Part shown: in pieces, positions 11,191 through 23,369 of the stretch
Layout: the number at the start of each line of letters is the position of its first letter
Position numbering within the stretch: position 1 is the first letter of the stretch
From: Picochlorum sp. 'celeri'
Taxonomy: Eukaryota > Chlorophyta > Trebouxiophyceae
DNA length: 64,000 nucleotides
Assembly: GCA_010909725.1 (NCBI GenBank)
Contig: JAACMV010000007.1
Coordinates: forward strand, 868,001 to 932,000
Reading direction: 5' to 3'
Program-made: the position numbers and the translations under genes
The notes under the pieces: model-generated
Seen by the model: only the letters and a program-made list of their open reading frames with translations
The model's database searches: none
What the model was told of the DNA's origin: nothing

Positions 11191-14100
11191 TCACACACGA
11201 CGTAGTGCTTCAACCATAGTTGGATGCAGGTGTCTGTCAAGGCCACAGCGGGCACCCAGCACCATGGCTGAATACATGGAGCCCGTGTCTCGAATCAGCA
11301 TAGCTATGGATAAAAATGCAACAAGATGGTCCATGTTGTCGCTCAGAATCATGAATTTTGACGTATGGTCATGTGCCATCTCCAGGACGGCCTCCACCCA
11401 AGACGTGAGCCCCCTAGGGTAGGCATCCACAGTTGTCGGACATCGAACTAATGCTGTCTTGATGTTGCTCGAATACAAGTCTTCCACGCAGTTATTGAGC
11501 TCTAATGAATCGATTACTACTCGCTTGGAATAGTCTGTTGCCAGGTGGACGTTCCATACAGGTATATCACAGGACAGTTTGGATGACAGGATGATTGCTA
11601 GTGTGTCATTCTCCAGAAGTCTTTTCTGCCAGCTTGCTCTTCTTCTGAGATACTCAGCAGTTGATGCAACAGAAACAAGGTCCGAAACATTCATAAGAGA
11701 GGATACAGGCTGCGGCATGAACACGCGGTCTGATATAGGACCAACGTCATCCCTTGGAGGAACACATGACTTCGTGCCTAGTGATGCTGCAGGGTGCCGG
11801 GGTGTCGAATCGCATGAACTCATATCACCAGCAGGATCTGATTGAACCATTTCTAGCCGGTTCAATACATCAGGAAGCGTTGGTCTCATCTTTGGGTCTC
11901 TGACGAGCATAAATCTGAGCATGTCTTCAACTCCTGGTAGGTCTGCGATCATCTTTAACCGATCGTCAGGGATCAGTTGCGAGTCTGGTCTGGTTACTCG
12001 AGCGGCCAATTGCAGCCAATCAGTGTCATTGTAAAGCACATTGCCAGTGAAAAGCTCGAACAGCAAGCAACCAAGGGACCACACATCTGACGGAGCACCA
12101 GCACCCTGAGCCCTCCTCCGGTCATACCCGTTCTGATGAGTTTGAGGGGCACAATCCACCATGAGCATTTCTGGGCTCTTGAATGCATCTGTACCTCGAG
12201 ATTGCGTGGTGGAACCCTTCTGTGCTCCATCGCGGCCGCCAGGAAACATGACACTCTCTCCGAAATCTCCAAGGACAACTCTAAAAGCCAATCTGCCTTT
12301 GCAATCACTCTTCTTTAACAACGAGCGGAATCTTCCACCAGAACTGAGTGTTCCACGCTGAAATGCATCTTCGGAAGCCCCATCACAGGGATCGAGTAGC
12401 ACATTATCACATTTCAGATCAAAGTGAACAATGCCTTCATCAAGGATTTCGATACATGCCAAGACAATTTCTCTAAAGATTGCCCAGTATATCTCTATCT
12501 TGAATTGAGGCGATTCTTCTTGAGAGAGCCTCCACTGTTTCAAGGAACACTTATACTCCTTGAGCACCAGCACCAGAGCATCTGCACCCATATCCACTCC
12601 GAAATCCAGCATCTGGCAAGCCCTCGGATGATTCAACAAACGTTGATGGATTGATACTTCTGAGTAGAATTCCACCTGAGAACAACGATCGTGGTTATGT
12701 TTGGGGGCATCGATAACCTTAAGGACAGTGCCTCTTCCTTCTGACCACCATGGGAGAGAGCACCTGTATACAGTAGCGTATGCACCAGCTGCTCCGGATA
12801 TTCTAACTCTGGACATATACCAATGCGGCCTAAAGGGATCAGCACAAAGTAAACGCAGGAAAATGATGGCATGTTCACCAATGGACTCATGCAAGTTTGA
12901 ACAGATCCTTGGGAGTAATTCAAGGGTTGGCGAAACATTCAGATGATGCTGCAAAATAAAAGGAATGTTCTGCATCTTCTTATCCCAAGGATACCGATCG
13001 CAGTATGTTGTCTGTAAATGACCATTTTCATCCATGATTAGCATAAATACCAGCTTAATTGCTAGAATATGGAGCTCATCATCATGGTATAACAGACGCG
13101 AATTGGATTCCTTGTCAAAATTCCAAATAGAAGCCACGAATGTACCGGGCATTTCTTCCTCCGAGGATTTCGTGTCTGTGATAGAAAATCTCACTGCCTG
13201 CATCTTTGCATGCCCAGGTGTCTCCCTTGCTCCATTTGGCGGCCGCAAAGCCTTCCCGAATTCAGAATCTTGCTCAGCATTATACAGTTCTGCACTTTTA
13301 TTCCGCTCATGAAGGGAAGATCTCATCGAAGATGATATATTAAGCAATGGGATTATTGTTTTGGATGTTTGCGGTGGTGCAGATAGCCCATTGTCCCCAG
13401 TGCATCCACTTGTATCTTCATCAATCTCACTATCACTGGTTGCAAAAGAGGCAGAGTCATCTGAAGATTCACCAAGGCCAAGAGCCTCCAATCTATCTAC
13501 ATCTTCATCTAAATCTCCAGTGAATGTGAAGCCAATAGGTAATATTTTCTCTGAATCTGTATTATGGTTGCTGGGGGTGTCTGACCCATCAAATACCCCA
13601 GATAGATCAATGGGGACATCTAAACTCAATGCTGCACTCGTGCCTTGGCGCTCCAGGACTTTTGAACCAAATGGCGATAAACTATTTTGATTTCCATCCA
13701 AATTCGCTGCAGGAATTCTAAGATCACTGGTAGACGCTCCACTTGCAGATGGAGACATTTTCTTGGTAACATCTGGTACTTGTTGATTTCCTTGCAAATG
13801 CGGATTTCTCTCGCTTGATTGAGCGTTTGATTCCCCGCCAGATTCTGCGAATGAGAGCCGAGGAATACTCACATACTTGTGGGGGCTAGTAGATTCTACC
13901 TGATCTTGATCATCTTCCCCTCTGTCACTGGGCAAACCCCCGACAGAATTCTGGGAGATGCTTTGGCCTAACCCTGTGCTGCCAACACTGCTCTCCGAAC
14001 GTATTTGCGAAAATCTTGAACCATGTTCCAAAGCTTCGAATTCAAGACCCATCTCTTTGACGAAAAATCCGACGACAGATAGCTGCTGAAACCTGTTCCT

Positions 14101-17100
14101 TATATGGCCGTTCCCAGATCTCATTGATGCTTGGGCCAGAGTACACAGCATTGAAAGATGCTGCCGACAAAGAAATATTGCCTGATGGTCTTTTGTTGGA
14201 TTATGGTACAATTTAAGAAACCTAATAAAGTGTAGGCGAACATAATAATCTGCATTGTTAAACCAAAACAAAGTTGCTTCCCGCTGCATAGATATTTATG
14301 CATCATGACAATGGTGACATACCTGTGATCTCTTTATCTGATATAAACGGATTTTGATTAGCTGAGAATAAACTCTGAAGAAGAGCAAATATTCCATTCC
14401 TAAGCCGAACCGAACGAGAGGACAGCTTAAAATTTGCCGACAATCCTTGCAACTGCTCTGTCTCTCTGCTTGGGATTTCCCCCTCTAGAGAAATTCTAAT
14501 CAATGTCGTGCCTGGAGTTATCAGGAACGAGAAGAACTGAAGGCAATACGATCGTGTCAGCAATTTTGCTTCTCGCCTTTTGTACACCTTGCACAAAATT
14601 TGACTATTTGGCATGGCCACTCCCTGGGTTTCTTCGAGAGTCTCCTGCCTGCTTAATAGGCTTGCCAGGTTTGCAAATGCCGTAAGAATATTCTTCTCAA
14701 TTTCTGCGATTTCTAGCCTGCTTAGCGACGAGTCGTTAGCCTCGTCTTTGAGTAGTGTTTGCGTACTGACATCACGTAACAAAGACATAACTTCTTTCCG
14801 ATCAAACAGGGCACTGATAAACTTCCTTCCAGTCACTCTGCTGTCCGATATCTGGAACACCTTTGCCAAGATTTTCAATACCGAATTCAATATCAGTAAC
14901 ACAACACCATCCCAATCATCTACTTGCCTGTCTCTCATGCACAATGTGTTTAAGATGCGCATGACAGAGCTCAAGCACGTGTCTGCAAACACTGAAGCAG
15001 CTCCTTCATCGGAGGAAAAACTAAGATATTCCGAGGCCATTTCCAGGTAGTACATCATGGAAGCATTATTCAGATCCGAGCCAAATCCATTTGAATAGAT
15101 ACATGATCGTAACTTGCTGCCTATTGCAACCAGGAACACATGCTCAGGGTTCTCCTGGGATGTCGCAATATTAGCGAGAAGTTTTAGATAATTTCTTGTG
15201 TATGCAGCTCCGTCATACATGTGTACTGGAAATGACAGCAAGTCTGCCGAGATGATGCCTGATGGATTTGGATCCAATTCAAAACCTCCAGGGAAGGAGT
15301 TGTGCATTGCAAGCATGGCTTCAATCAGCAGCGGGCAGACATCGAGTGAATCCTCCACAGATTCAATCGCAACTTGCTCTTGGTAAGACAAATCAGCATT
15401 GTCCGATGCTTTGGCACTTTCTGCACTCAGCCGCGATAGCTGCTCACTATCTGAATACTGCACAGAGTCTGAGTCATCCTCTGAATTATCAGCACTGAAT
15501 ATTTTGTGCGCCCTGAGATCTAAATTACTACTAGTATGATTTCCAAGACTTCTCTCTTCGCTACGGTATTCATTGTACTCTGATACACAGTCGTCATTGA
15601 GAGCAATGTGCCTCCTATATCCGATGACAGATGGAAGGTCTTGTGCCACTAACGACTCTCCAAGAGCCTGGGCAAGATGATCCAACTCTTGCATAGCACT
15701 TGGCTGGCCAAATAAAGACCTATCAGGTGCAGATGCATCAACCACTACCTGGTTTGAACTTCGATGCTCTCTTCTAGTGGCCCGAGTAAGGCCCGAGTCT
15801 GGTGACATGCACAAGTTCTCATCCTCCTCTCCCTGTAAACTGTCCAACGAGAGCATGGGTACACTGTTCCGGCTAGATGCTGGTGTTGCTGTTGAAACAC
15901 TCGCTGGTGAGCTTTGGGCCTGTTTGGCCTCTGCAACGTCCATGCCCCGACGTCCATGCTCGGACAACAATGCTCTTGCAAGAGGCTCCAGCAGTGGCAG
16001 CCTATTCATGTACATGGTACTCAAAGCATTATACAACTTCAAATCAATAGCAGCTTCTTTCACATCAGGTCGATGCAGCATGGCCGTTAGGAACTGTATC
16101 ATCAATGCTGGATTTGCACATGTCTCACACAATGATTCAGCAAAATCATTCACCAGGGTCCTGCAAGCATCAATCGAGCTGAGGCAAGAGTCCAAAATCA
16201 ACGATGTTGTCAGTGTAAGCAAACTAAGCTGTTCAACTGTTCCCATCATTGTGGAACTCATGAGAGACTTTGATGCTTGAACTAGAGCCGTGAGAACCCC
16301 ATTCTGGACAGCACACTCTGCCATGTGTACATCCTTGCAGACAGTATTCAAATACGAGGTCCCATCTTTAAATCCTGAGACACTACAAGAATGTATCAAG
16401 GAAATAGCTGACTCAACATCCATCCCCCTAGTATGCGATACAGACTTTTTCACTGGACTCTGAAATGCTGTCTGCCGTTGAGGAGAGGGCAGGGGTGTGC
16501 AATCCGAATGAACAGCACCTGGCACACCATGCACAATCGCCAACACATCCTCAAACTGCCGAATTGTTCTGAGACACATGGTTGGGGATTCTTCCCGATC
16601 CATACGGACAGCTTCCAAGCATCCAAGCAACAAATTTGGCACCACACGAACGTCTCTTCCAGACGTTGATGCCCCCTCCCCGGATACATCCGTAAACCTA
16701 ATCCCCATGCCATCATCCTCTGATTCCATATATATCAAACCATCTTCTTCTGCCTTTGACTTTGATCGCGTCACCTGGCTTGAACCATCCAAACTGTACT
16801 GCCATGCCTCCATTGTTGGAAACAGAATGTGCACCAATCGGTACAATGTCACATACGATCGCTTCGACACAACACCTGAGCACCCCTTCAACACAACAGC
16901 ACCGTCCTCTCGAGTCACATACTCAGGCTCCACAGTGATGGGTTTGATGGACACAGGACGCATTGTCACCCCACCACCCAAATCGTATGCTACATGCAAC
17001 TCAGCAACATGGGCTTTCACATCGTCCACATCCGCCCACAAACAAGGACAATCAATCCGTTTCTGCAGAAAAAAAGAGCATCCAGCACCATGAGAACACC

Positions 17101-17352
17101 GTGAATGACGATGCCAAGCTATACCCTAACCCAAAGCAGTAAAAATTCAAACCATACCTGCTTGATATCATTCTTGATGTCCTCTGTAGCAGAAATAATG
17201 AAATATATGGTATTTAAAAAGGAATTGTGAATCAAAGAAGCACCCGTATCCTCTGTATGACCACCTTCAAACCGAAGAACCGATCGAAGGTGTCCCACCG
17301 AGGGAGAGTCCTTGACCGTCAGCCTTCCCAAGACAATATCTTTGTGCTCCAT
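11191..17352 (-). CDS. Giant helical-repeat / protein kinase / phosphatase-like fusion protein
   Basis: Exons: 17352-17158, 17062-14323 and 14276-11191. The first intron (95 nt, gtatgg...ctgcag, phase 0) joins DIKNDIKQ to KRIDCPCLW. The second has a gtatgt donor, and the only in-frame acceptor I find makes it 46 nt, so that junction is tentative. The product is about 2006 residues. Residues 1 to about 1450 hold a conserved-looking N-terminus and helical, possibly ARM-like, segments split by serine-rich loops. A kinase domain follows (about 1480-1790) with VHFDLKCDNVLL (HRD site), LGDFGES (DFG) and FKSPEML, so the catalytic Asp residues are kept. The C-terminal 110 residues resemble a dual-specificity phosphatase without the Cys-x5-Arg loop. 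I infer a signalling scaffold kinase. I cannot name it. Confidence 0.8.
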
Positions 17353-17564
17353 ATTTTCCACGTTTAAAATCACTACGTAAGACCGCCTGCGTCACCGCGT
17401 ACAAGCCCCAGGTTTACGACGTCCGCAGTACACGAGAGCATATCCTGCTCGTTTCTGACTGTCTCATTCTTCTACCCTCTATACACATGAAAGGGTATAT
17501 CTATCAAATACTAACATCAATAATAAATAGGTAATATATTCATCAGAGGGAGCGGTGTCCCGAA

Positions 17565-18521
17565 TTACATGTACTCTGGGCCATCAGAAGGATCCCCTCT
17601 TGGCATGACGTCAGGATGAGGCTGTGTTGAAGGAGGCTGACGACGTTGGAAATCTCCGGGAAAGAAGCCTCTCACTCCCGGAGGAGCGATAGGATCCCAT
17701 CGAGCACCTGGTGGCAAAGTACCTTGTTGCTCAGGGCGAGTGGGGTCCAACCTTCCAGGACCAAAGATGGGATGGTGAGGACCTACAAGCATACCCCCAT
17801 CATGTCCACCACGCCCTTCGCCTTGATATGGACCCACGTCTTCGTATCCTACTCGAGTATCTCTCTTCACACTGCCAATCTCAGTAGCAGTCGTAGGAGT
17901 ATCATCTGCATGGATGGGCTGCGTGATGCTGGGCCCAGAGGGCTTTGGCCTCTCACACAAGGCATGCTGCATGACTGACAAAAAACCATCAACATCCGAC
18001 AGGCTGCCATCATCATCCACATACACATGTGATTCCAGATCAAGTACTGCCATATCCTTGTATGAGCACGACGTGTACCCGAGTAATGATTGTGCAACCC
18101 TGTCATCCTGAAGAGATACGTGGGTGCCCTGTGCATCCCATGCCACCCTGGAGCAATGGACCACAACCCTATCCTCACCCACAACGATACACCGAACACA
18201 TGTCTGATCTCTCATACCACCAAATTCTGCACATGCAACAAAAGCATACACCCCAGAACCCTTCAAATCCCTCCAACCCTGCATTCCATGGTCAGCCGTG
18301 GCACAACTGTATGGCTGCACCTCTTCTCCCTGCTGCTCAGCAAAGTATGCTTCCGCCTTGGACCCACTGGCCACAATGTCATATCCAAGACCTTGAACAT
18401 AGACACATACAGCAAGCACGAGTGTATCAACCCTGTCCAGCGTTTCGCCAGGAGGAGGTGCCACGTGGGGTCCCAGACGGACAGCTTTGAATAAAGCTTT
18501 AAAGGCGTTCTTCGTATCCAT
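17565..18521 (-). CDS. Proteasome inhibitor/regulator PI31 (PSMF1-like)
   Basis: A single exon of 318 residues starts at ATG 18521 (MDTKNAFKAL...). The N-terminal half matches the PI31 fold in pattern (ALFKAVRLGPH, then VQGLGYDIVASG and YAFVACAEF-like strands). The C-terminal proline- and glycine-rich tail has the diagnostic VGPHHPIFGPG and GARWDPIAPPGVRGFFPGDF elements. PI31 binds the 20S proteasome through this tail and the N-domain binds F-box partners; in cells it affects proteasome assembly and transport. It is divergent from the actin gene, with about 412 bp between starts. Confidence 0.9.
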   Translation of the reverse strand: MDTKNAFKALFKAVRLGPHVAPPPGETLDRVDTLVLAVCVYVQGLGYDIVASGSKAEAYFAEQQGEEVQPYSCATADHGMQGWRDLKGSGVYAFVACAEFGGMRDQTCVRCIVVGEDRVVVHCSRVAWDAQGTHVSLQDDRVAQSLLGYTSCSYKDMAVLDLESHVYVDDDGSLSDVDGFLSVMQHALCERPKPSGPSITQPIHADDTPTTATEIGSVKRDTRVGYEDVGPYQGEGRGGHDGGMLVGPHHPIFGPGRLDPTRPEQQGTLPPGARWDPIAPPGVRGFFPGDFQRRQPPSTQPHPDVMPRGDPSDGPEYM

Positions 18522-18933
18522 CAATACGCATGATACCTGGTATTCTATTTCAATTTCCCATCATCCTGGCGGTACAATAGATGTCGTTGAACAATACATA
18601 CATAGATGGTGGTGCCCCTCACCTGGTATCGGCCTCTGAATGAATCGATCGGTCGAATCCATCATTTGATGGGGATATATGCGCTGCCATGAACGACCAA
18701 CAACAACAACAACAACGGCGTCCCACATTGCGCCTGACCAGTGCCACAAGGTTGGTATATATTCGTACTCTAATTTCACTCAGTGATCCAGAGTATCTCC
18801 ATCGGAAGATTCTGCTGTTGAACGTTCGTCGTAGACAGCAACCACATTGATTTGATCCTCGAGTTCAAATTCACTCAGTCGGTATCCATCCCCTGCACAT
18901 CGTATAACCTTTCATTGATAATTTTAAATCAAC
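18522..18933. promoter_or_regulatory. Divergent promoter region between PI31 and actin
   Basis: This is the only DNA between two outward-facing starts, so both promoters should be here. It contains a short CAA/AAC trinucleotide run near 18699-18717. No recognised operator or TATA element was assigned. Confidence 0.5.
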
Positions 18934-20207
18934 ATGTCTGGAGGTGCGTTGAAGGGTGGCGTATATGAGGCAGGCGTGGTCTGAGATGATCAGACAGCGG
19001 TTGGCACGTGGAATATGTCTCTGCTGAGACTTTTTTCAGCATGGATGGTATGTTTTGATCAATATAGGTATATAATGCAGAAGATGGAGAAGTCAGCGCC
19101 ATTGTGTGCGATAACGGATCAGGAATGGTCAAGGCCGGGTTTGCTGGAGACGACGCTCCGCGGGCTGTGTTCCCATCCATTGTCGGCCGACCAAAGCACG
19201 AGGGTGTCATGGTTGGTATGGGACAGAAGGATGCATATGTTGGAGAGGAGGCTCAGCAGAAGAGGGGTATCTTGTCTTTGAAGTACCCTCTGTCTCATGG
19301 TGTGGTGACTGATTGGGATGACATGGAGAAGATTTGGCATCATACGTTTTACAATGAGCTCCGAGTTGCCCCAGAAGAGCACCCTGTGCTTTTGACAGAA
19401 GCGCCTTTGAATCCAAAGAAGAACAGAGAGCAGATGACTCAGATTATGTTTGAAACCTTTGAGGTGCCAGCCATGTATGTGGCCATCCAGGCTGTCCTGT
19501 CTCTGTACGCATCTGGGCGTACTACAGGTATCGTTTTGGACTCTGGTGATGGTGTGTCCCATACAGTGCCCATCTATGAAGGGTATGCACTTCCTCACGC
19601 CATTCAGCGTTTGGATATGGCTGGAAGAGACCTCACAGAATACATGTCCACCATTCTCACAGAGAGAGGATACTCATTCACAACAACTGCAGAGCGTGAG
19701 ATTGTGAGAGAGATCAAAGAAAAGCTTGGGTATGTTGCTCTGGATTATGAGTCAGAATTGCAGACAAGCCTGTCCTCTTCCACCTTGGAGAAGACATTTG
19801 AACTTCCAGATGGACAAGTCATCACTGTTGGATCTGAGAGATTCAGATGCCCAGAATCTCTGTTCCAGCCATCCATGCTCGGATTGGAAGGTGTTGGTAT
19901 TCACCAGACAACATATAATTCCATCATGAAGTGTGATGTGGATATCAGAAAGGATCTCTATTCAAACATTGTCCTGTCTGGAGGAACAACCATGTTCCCA
20001 GGTATTGCTGATCGTATGACAAAGGAAATCTCTTCACTGGCCCCATCATCCATGAAAGTCAAGGTTGTTGCCCCAGCAGAGAGAAAATTCTCAGTCTGGA
20101 TTGGTGGATCCATCCTCTCCTCCCTCTCAACCTTCCAGCAAATGTGGATCACCAAGAGCGAGTATGAAGAGAATGGTCCATCCATTGTCCACAGAAAATG
20201 CTTTTAG
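18934..20207 (+). CDS. ACT: Actin
   Basis: Exon 1 is only 10 nt (18934-18943, ATGTCTGGAG). A 137-nt intron (gtgcgt...atgcag) follows, then exon 2 (19081-20207), joined in phase 1, to give 378 residues starting [18 protein letters not shown]. Hallmarks are [85 protein letters not shown] and the C-terminal [15 protein letters not shown] end. This is conventional cytoskeletal actin, which polymerises into filaments with ATP hydrolysis. The tiny first exon placing an intron after codon 3 is an oddity shared with the lumenal cyclophilin. Confidence 0.98.
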
Positions 20208-21174
20208 TTGTCCAATTGGAATCGATGTAATATACTTTCATCATGACATGCCTGAAGAAGCGATGCCACCAGGTCTATTGTGCCGGCAGAGATGATGAGT
20301 GACGGTCACATGCGTGACAATATCTCCTAGTACGCCCTTCCCATGAAAGCAAGGCTTTGACCGATGCATTGGGTTTCATGGGAGCGTCAGTGCCATCGCC
20401 TGCTGCACCCATACTAGATACGATGCATTGCTGATCTGGAACAATTGGAAATTTATCCATTCTGTATATTATTTACTTACCCAGAAGTACATTGCGTTCT
20501 GGGCCTGTGTCGTCTCAGCGTTCGTTCGCATCGAGGTGCGTGGGTGGATTTAGCAGTTGTACGGCGGTGGTCTTTCCCGAGTATGCGCATGTACAAGTGT
20601 CACAATCGATTTTATGATTAAATTGGTGGTGGGGATACTGGCATTCCTCTCCATATGCGTCTACACGCGTGTCATGCGGCCAGTTTCATCCACGGTCTCG
20701 TGTCCGAGGGAGCACCATGGAAACAACCTTGGTGGGGCCAAAGTGTTCAATTCTCACTAAAAGATGACAATTGGACCGCGAGCATGCCTCTGAGAATGCG
20801 TAGGATGCCAGAGATTCAATGGGTGGCCGACGTCGAGGCTTTTTAGGGTATTTTGAGGTTTTTCTTGACCTGGCCCTCCACCACCACGTGATGGTTCTGC
20901 ATTCCCTCGGATGACTGACATGGGTGTTTTGGTGCCTCTGCAGGACGGACTCGATACATACATATGCATTGATATTGTTCTATGAGCACGGCAGTTGATA
21001 TATAATAAGATATCCAGTAGCATTTGATTGATTGTCCTTGTACTCGTATTCCTTTTGTCACATAGCAATCAGTGCGGATTCATACCATTATATCACCAAT
21101 TCGATTGAAAATAAGAAGTCTTCGTATCAAATAAGAAGTTAGCAGCGTCTCGACAGAGCTTTGAATGAGGCATC
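20208..21174. other. Long intergenic region with an orphan small frame at 20655-20846
   Basis: This 967-bp region lies between actin and the telobox-Myb gene, and no recognisable gene is seen. A 63-codon plus frame (20655-20846) begins with ATG and ends WTASMPLRMRRMPEIQW..., a plausible peptide with no known family. An overlapping frame from ATG 20614 gives a hydrophobic start (MIKLVVGILAFLSICVY). An ATGATGA box near 20294 and a CTGA near 20430 could be read as snoRNA boxes, but the spacing is too long and no stem is visible. Confidence 0.35.
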
Positions 21175-22659
21175 ATGACTGATCATATGCAGCAAGATGA
21201 TTTCTTGGCAGAGCTTATTCAGGGTGTTGAAGGCAACCCTGACTGGTTGGATTCGTTGAATGAAGGCTTGCAAGGGGCGCAGTTGGATGACATATCTTTC
21301 GGAGACTCGGGTCATTCATTGAAGAGGTCAGGGTCCTCTCCAGCGTTTGCTGATGCAGCTGTGTTTGGCCATTCAGACCACTCTCTGAGATCGACAACAC
21401 CTGTTGCGATTCGGCCAATGGTGCCAAACAAGACGGACGACTTCTCTTCGTTAGAATCAAATCAGTCAATGTTTGATGTCAATGGGTTCTCAAGTGTTCC
21501 TGAGGATGGTCTTTTGGGTGCCCATGCATCTTACAGGCGTCATGGACACATGAAGAATGGGATGCCACCAGTGCATCCTCTGGGAGGTCGATCTTCAGGA
21601 TCCTCTGTCACAACAAACAGGTCGAATAGTATGCCATCATTCACACCGACTGTGACGGTTCCAGCTCAAGGTGGGCACTGGGCTTGGGTCCCAGAACCAG
21701 GATCGGATGGGCAGCCAACTGTTCCTCCTCCATTCCAGCCTCCACCACATTTGAACCAAGTTCCTGTGAGATCCGGAAGGCTTCCATTGCCTCTGTCGGT
21801 AGAAGAAAATGATTTGAACTTATTAGATGTGGATATATTTGAGAATTTCGACGTACTCGAGATGGCAAATACCCTTGTGCTGGAGCAGGGAGGGACAGAT
21901 GGATCGCAGAACAGGCTACATTCTCGTGTCCATGGCTCATGTCCGCTCCCCACGCTTTTGGAGGATACTCTCAGTGTGGAAGAGAGTGGATCCGAAAGTA
22001 CAATGCAGAATTCTTTGGGTCACAGTGGTGACGGTTCGCAGGAAATGGTCCCAGAGCAGGTGAATCCATCAGGACGAGTGAGATCAAGACCATCAAGTAT
22101 CCCTGTGCCAGGTGCACGATCAATGCCATTGAAAGCACAAAGGCCCTCGAGATCTCAGTCTTCTCCCCATTTGGCTTCCAGCCTTCTCGCATCATCGTGT
22201 CCTACACAAGGGGAACGACCAGTGCGAGGAGCAGCACGACGATCGGTGCACATTGCTGCCGCATCATTGTCTGATGCAGCAGATGATCAGGACCCCGAAT
22301 ATATTGACGGATTGGAAAGGTCCCACAGCATACGAAGCACAGGAACGAATTCTGGCAAGAAGAAGCACAATCCATGGTCTCTAGAGGAAACATTGGCGCT
22401 CGTGGATGGTGTCAGAGCTACAGGTGTTGGGAAGTGGGCAGAGATTAAGCGTTTATCAATCCCAGGCATTGCGGAAGTTCTTCAGAACCGCACCCCTGTA
22501 GATCTAAAAGATAAATGGCGCAATCTCACCCGAATTGCCAAATTGCCAAAGGCATCATTGAAAGCACGGTTGCAACGAGGACAGTCTGAACTCTCCTTGG
22601 AGACCATGCTTCTTGTGAAGGATCTCATGGACAATGCTCAGCCCATGGATCGCACGTAA
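21175..22659 (+). CDS. Telobox-type Myb/SANT DNA-binding protein (telomere-repeat-binding-like)
   Basis: A single exon of 494 residues. The first 390 residues are low-complexity and rich in Ser, Pro and Gly, with no recognised domain. One Myb domain lies at about 395-460: NPWSLEETLALVDGVRATG, VGKWAEIKRL, then NRTPVDLKDKWRNL. The VDLKDKWRN string is the telobox signature of TRF/TRFL/TBP-type telomere-binding proteins and some transcription factors. It probably acts in the nucleus at telomeric or telobox-containing promoter DNA. A single Myb repeat at the C-terminus fits the TRF-like class. A short acidic N-terminus (DDFLAELIQGVEGNPDWL) may be an activation or interaction region. Confidence 0.85.
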   Translation: MTDHMQQDDFLAELIQGVEGNPDWLDSLNEGLQGAQLDDISFGDSGHSLKRSGSSPAFADAAVFGHSDHSLRSTTPVAIRPMVPNKTDDFSSLESNQSMFDVNGFSSVPEDGLLGAHASYRRHGHMKNGMPPVHPLGGRSSGSSVTTNRSNSMPSFTPTVTVPAQGGHWAWVPEPGSDGQPTVPPPFQPPPHLNQVPVRSGRLPLPLSVEENDLNLLDVDIFENFDVLEMANTLVLEQGGTDGSQNRLHSRVHGSCPLPTLLEDTLSVEESGSESTMQNSLGHSGDGSQEMVPEQVNPSGRVRSRPSSIPVPGARSMPLKAQRPSRSQSSPHLASSLLASSCPTQGERPVRGAARRSVHIAAASLSDAADDQDPEYIDGLERSHSIRSTGTNSGKKKHNPWSLEETLALVDGVRATGVGKWAEIKRLSIPGIAEVLQNRTPVDLKDKWRNLTRIAKLPKASLKARLQRGQSELSLETMLLVKDLMDNAQPMDRT

Positions 22660-23369
22660 TTCAACCAATACAAACTAACAGTACGTTATAGCGCTTTTTT
22701 TCCCTGAAAAGGACCTGTCTCCGCATCTCGGAACGGTGCTTTGCGTCATTGTATTATTACACACACAAATGGGTGTGCACCCATACGTAGAACAAATGAC
22801 CCTGGTAGCGCGTTTTTTTCCACTGAACCAAAATATTTGTAACAATAGTATCCAATCCCACATGTGTATGGCAGACTCAAGAGTGCAAACATCCGTGTAT
22901 TTATTCCAAACACACACAGAGAGAATCCTCCAGGAGGAAGAATCTCATCGCTTTCTGTACAATGGAGATCCCATCTCGACAGATAGGTTTCTACCCCACC
23001 GAACAACGACCCATTACTATAAATACTAATATTAGATTGTTCAAATTGCTATTCATCGAATCAATCAGTGAAAAGGGTTGAACACAATCTTGCATCCCGC
23101 AGCGACATTCCTTCTATTGAAGCACATTGTGCCCAATATCCCCTGATATTCAGTATAAAAGATAATTGTGATACTTTAAATCGGAAGAATGAGGACCAGG
23201 TACGTGTTCTTCGGGAATCCCCGAAAGTGTTGCTGCACGGCGTAAACTCTCCCATCTTCGGATATCGACACTCGCATCCGTGCCATCGATGTGTCATTTC
23301 AATCAAATATATACCATCGGTTGTCCATGTATTCGCAGATTTCTTGGAAGGGCAAAGCAGCATTTCTTC
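22660..23369. other. Intergenic region, no gene seen
   Basis: About 700 bp between the Myb gene and the likely start of the pyruvate kinase-like gene. Two similar strings (near 22690 and 22809) read GCGC followed by a T run and CC(A)CTGAA. No open frame looks coding. The 3' part is probably the promoter and 5' UTR of the kinase gene, in which an open frame continues to 23280. Confidence 0.45.

Noticed and set aside
20290..20440. Possible box C/D snoRNA (ATGATGA near 20294, CTGA near 20430)
   Set aside because: The boxes are about 135 nt apart, longer than usual, and I see no terminal stem or C'/D' pair.
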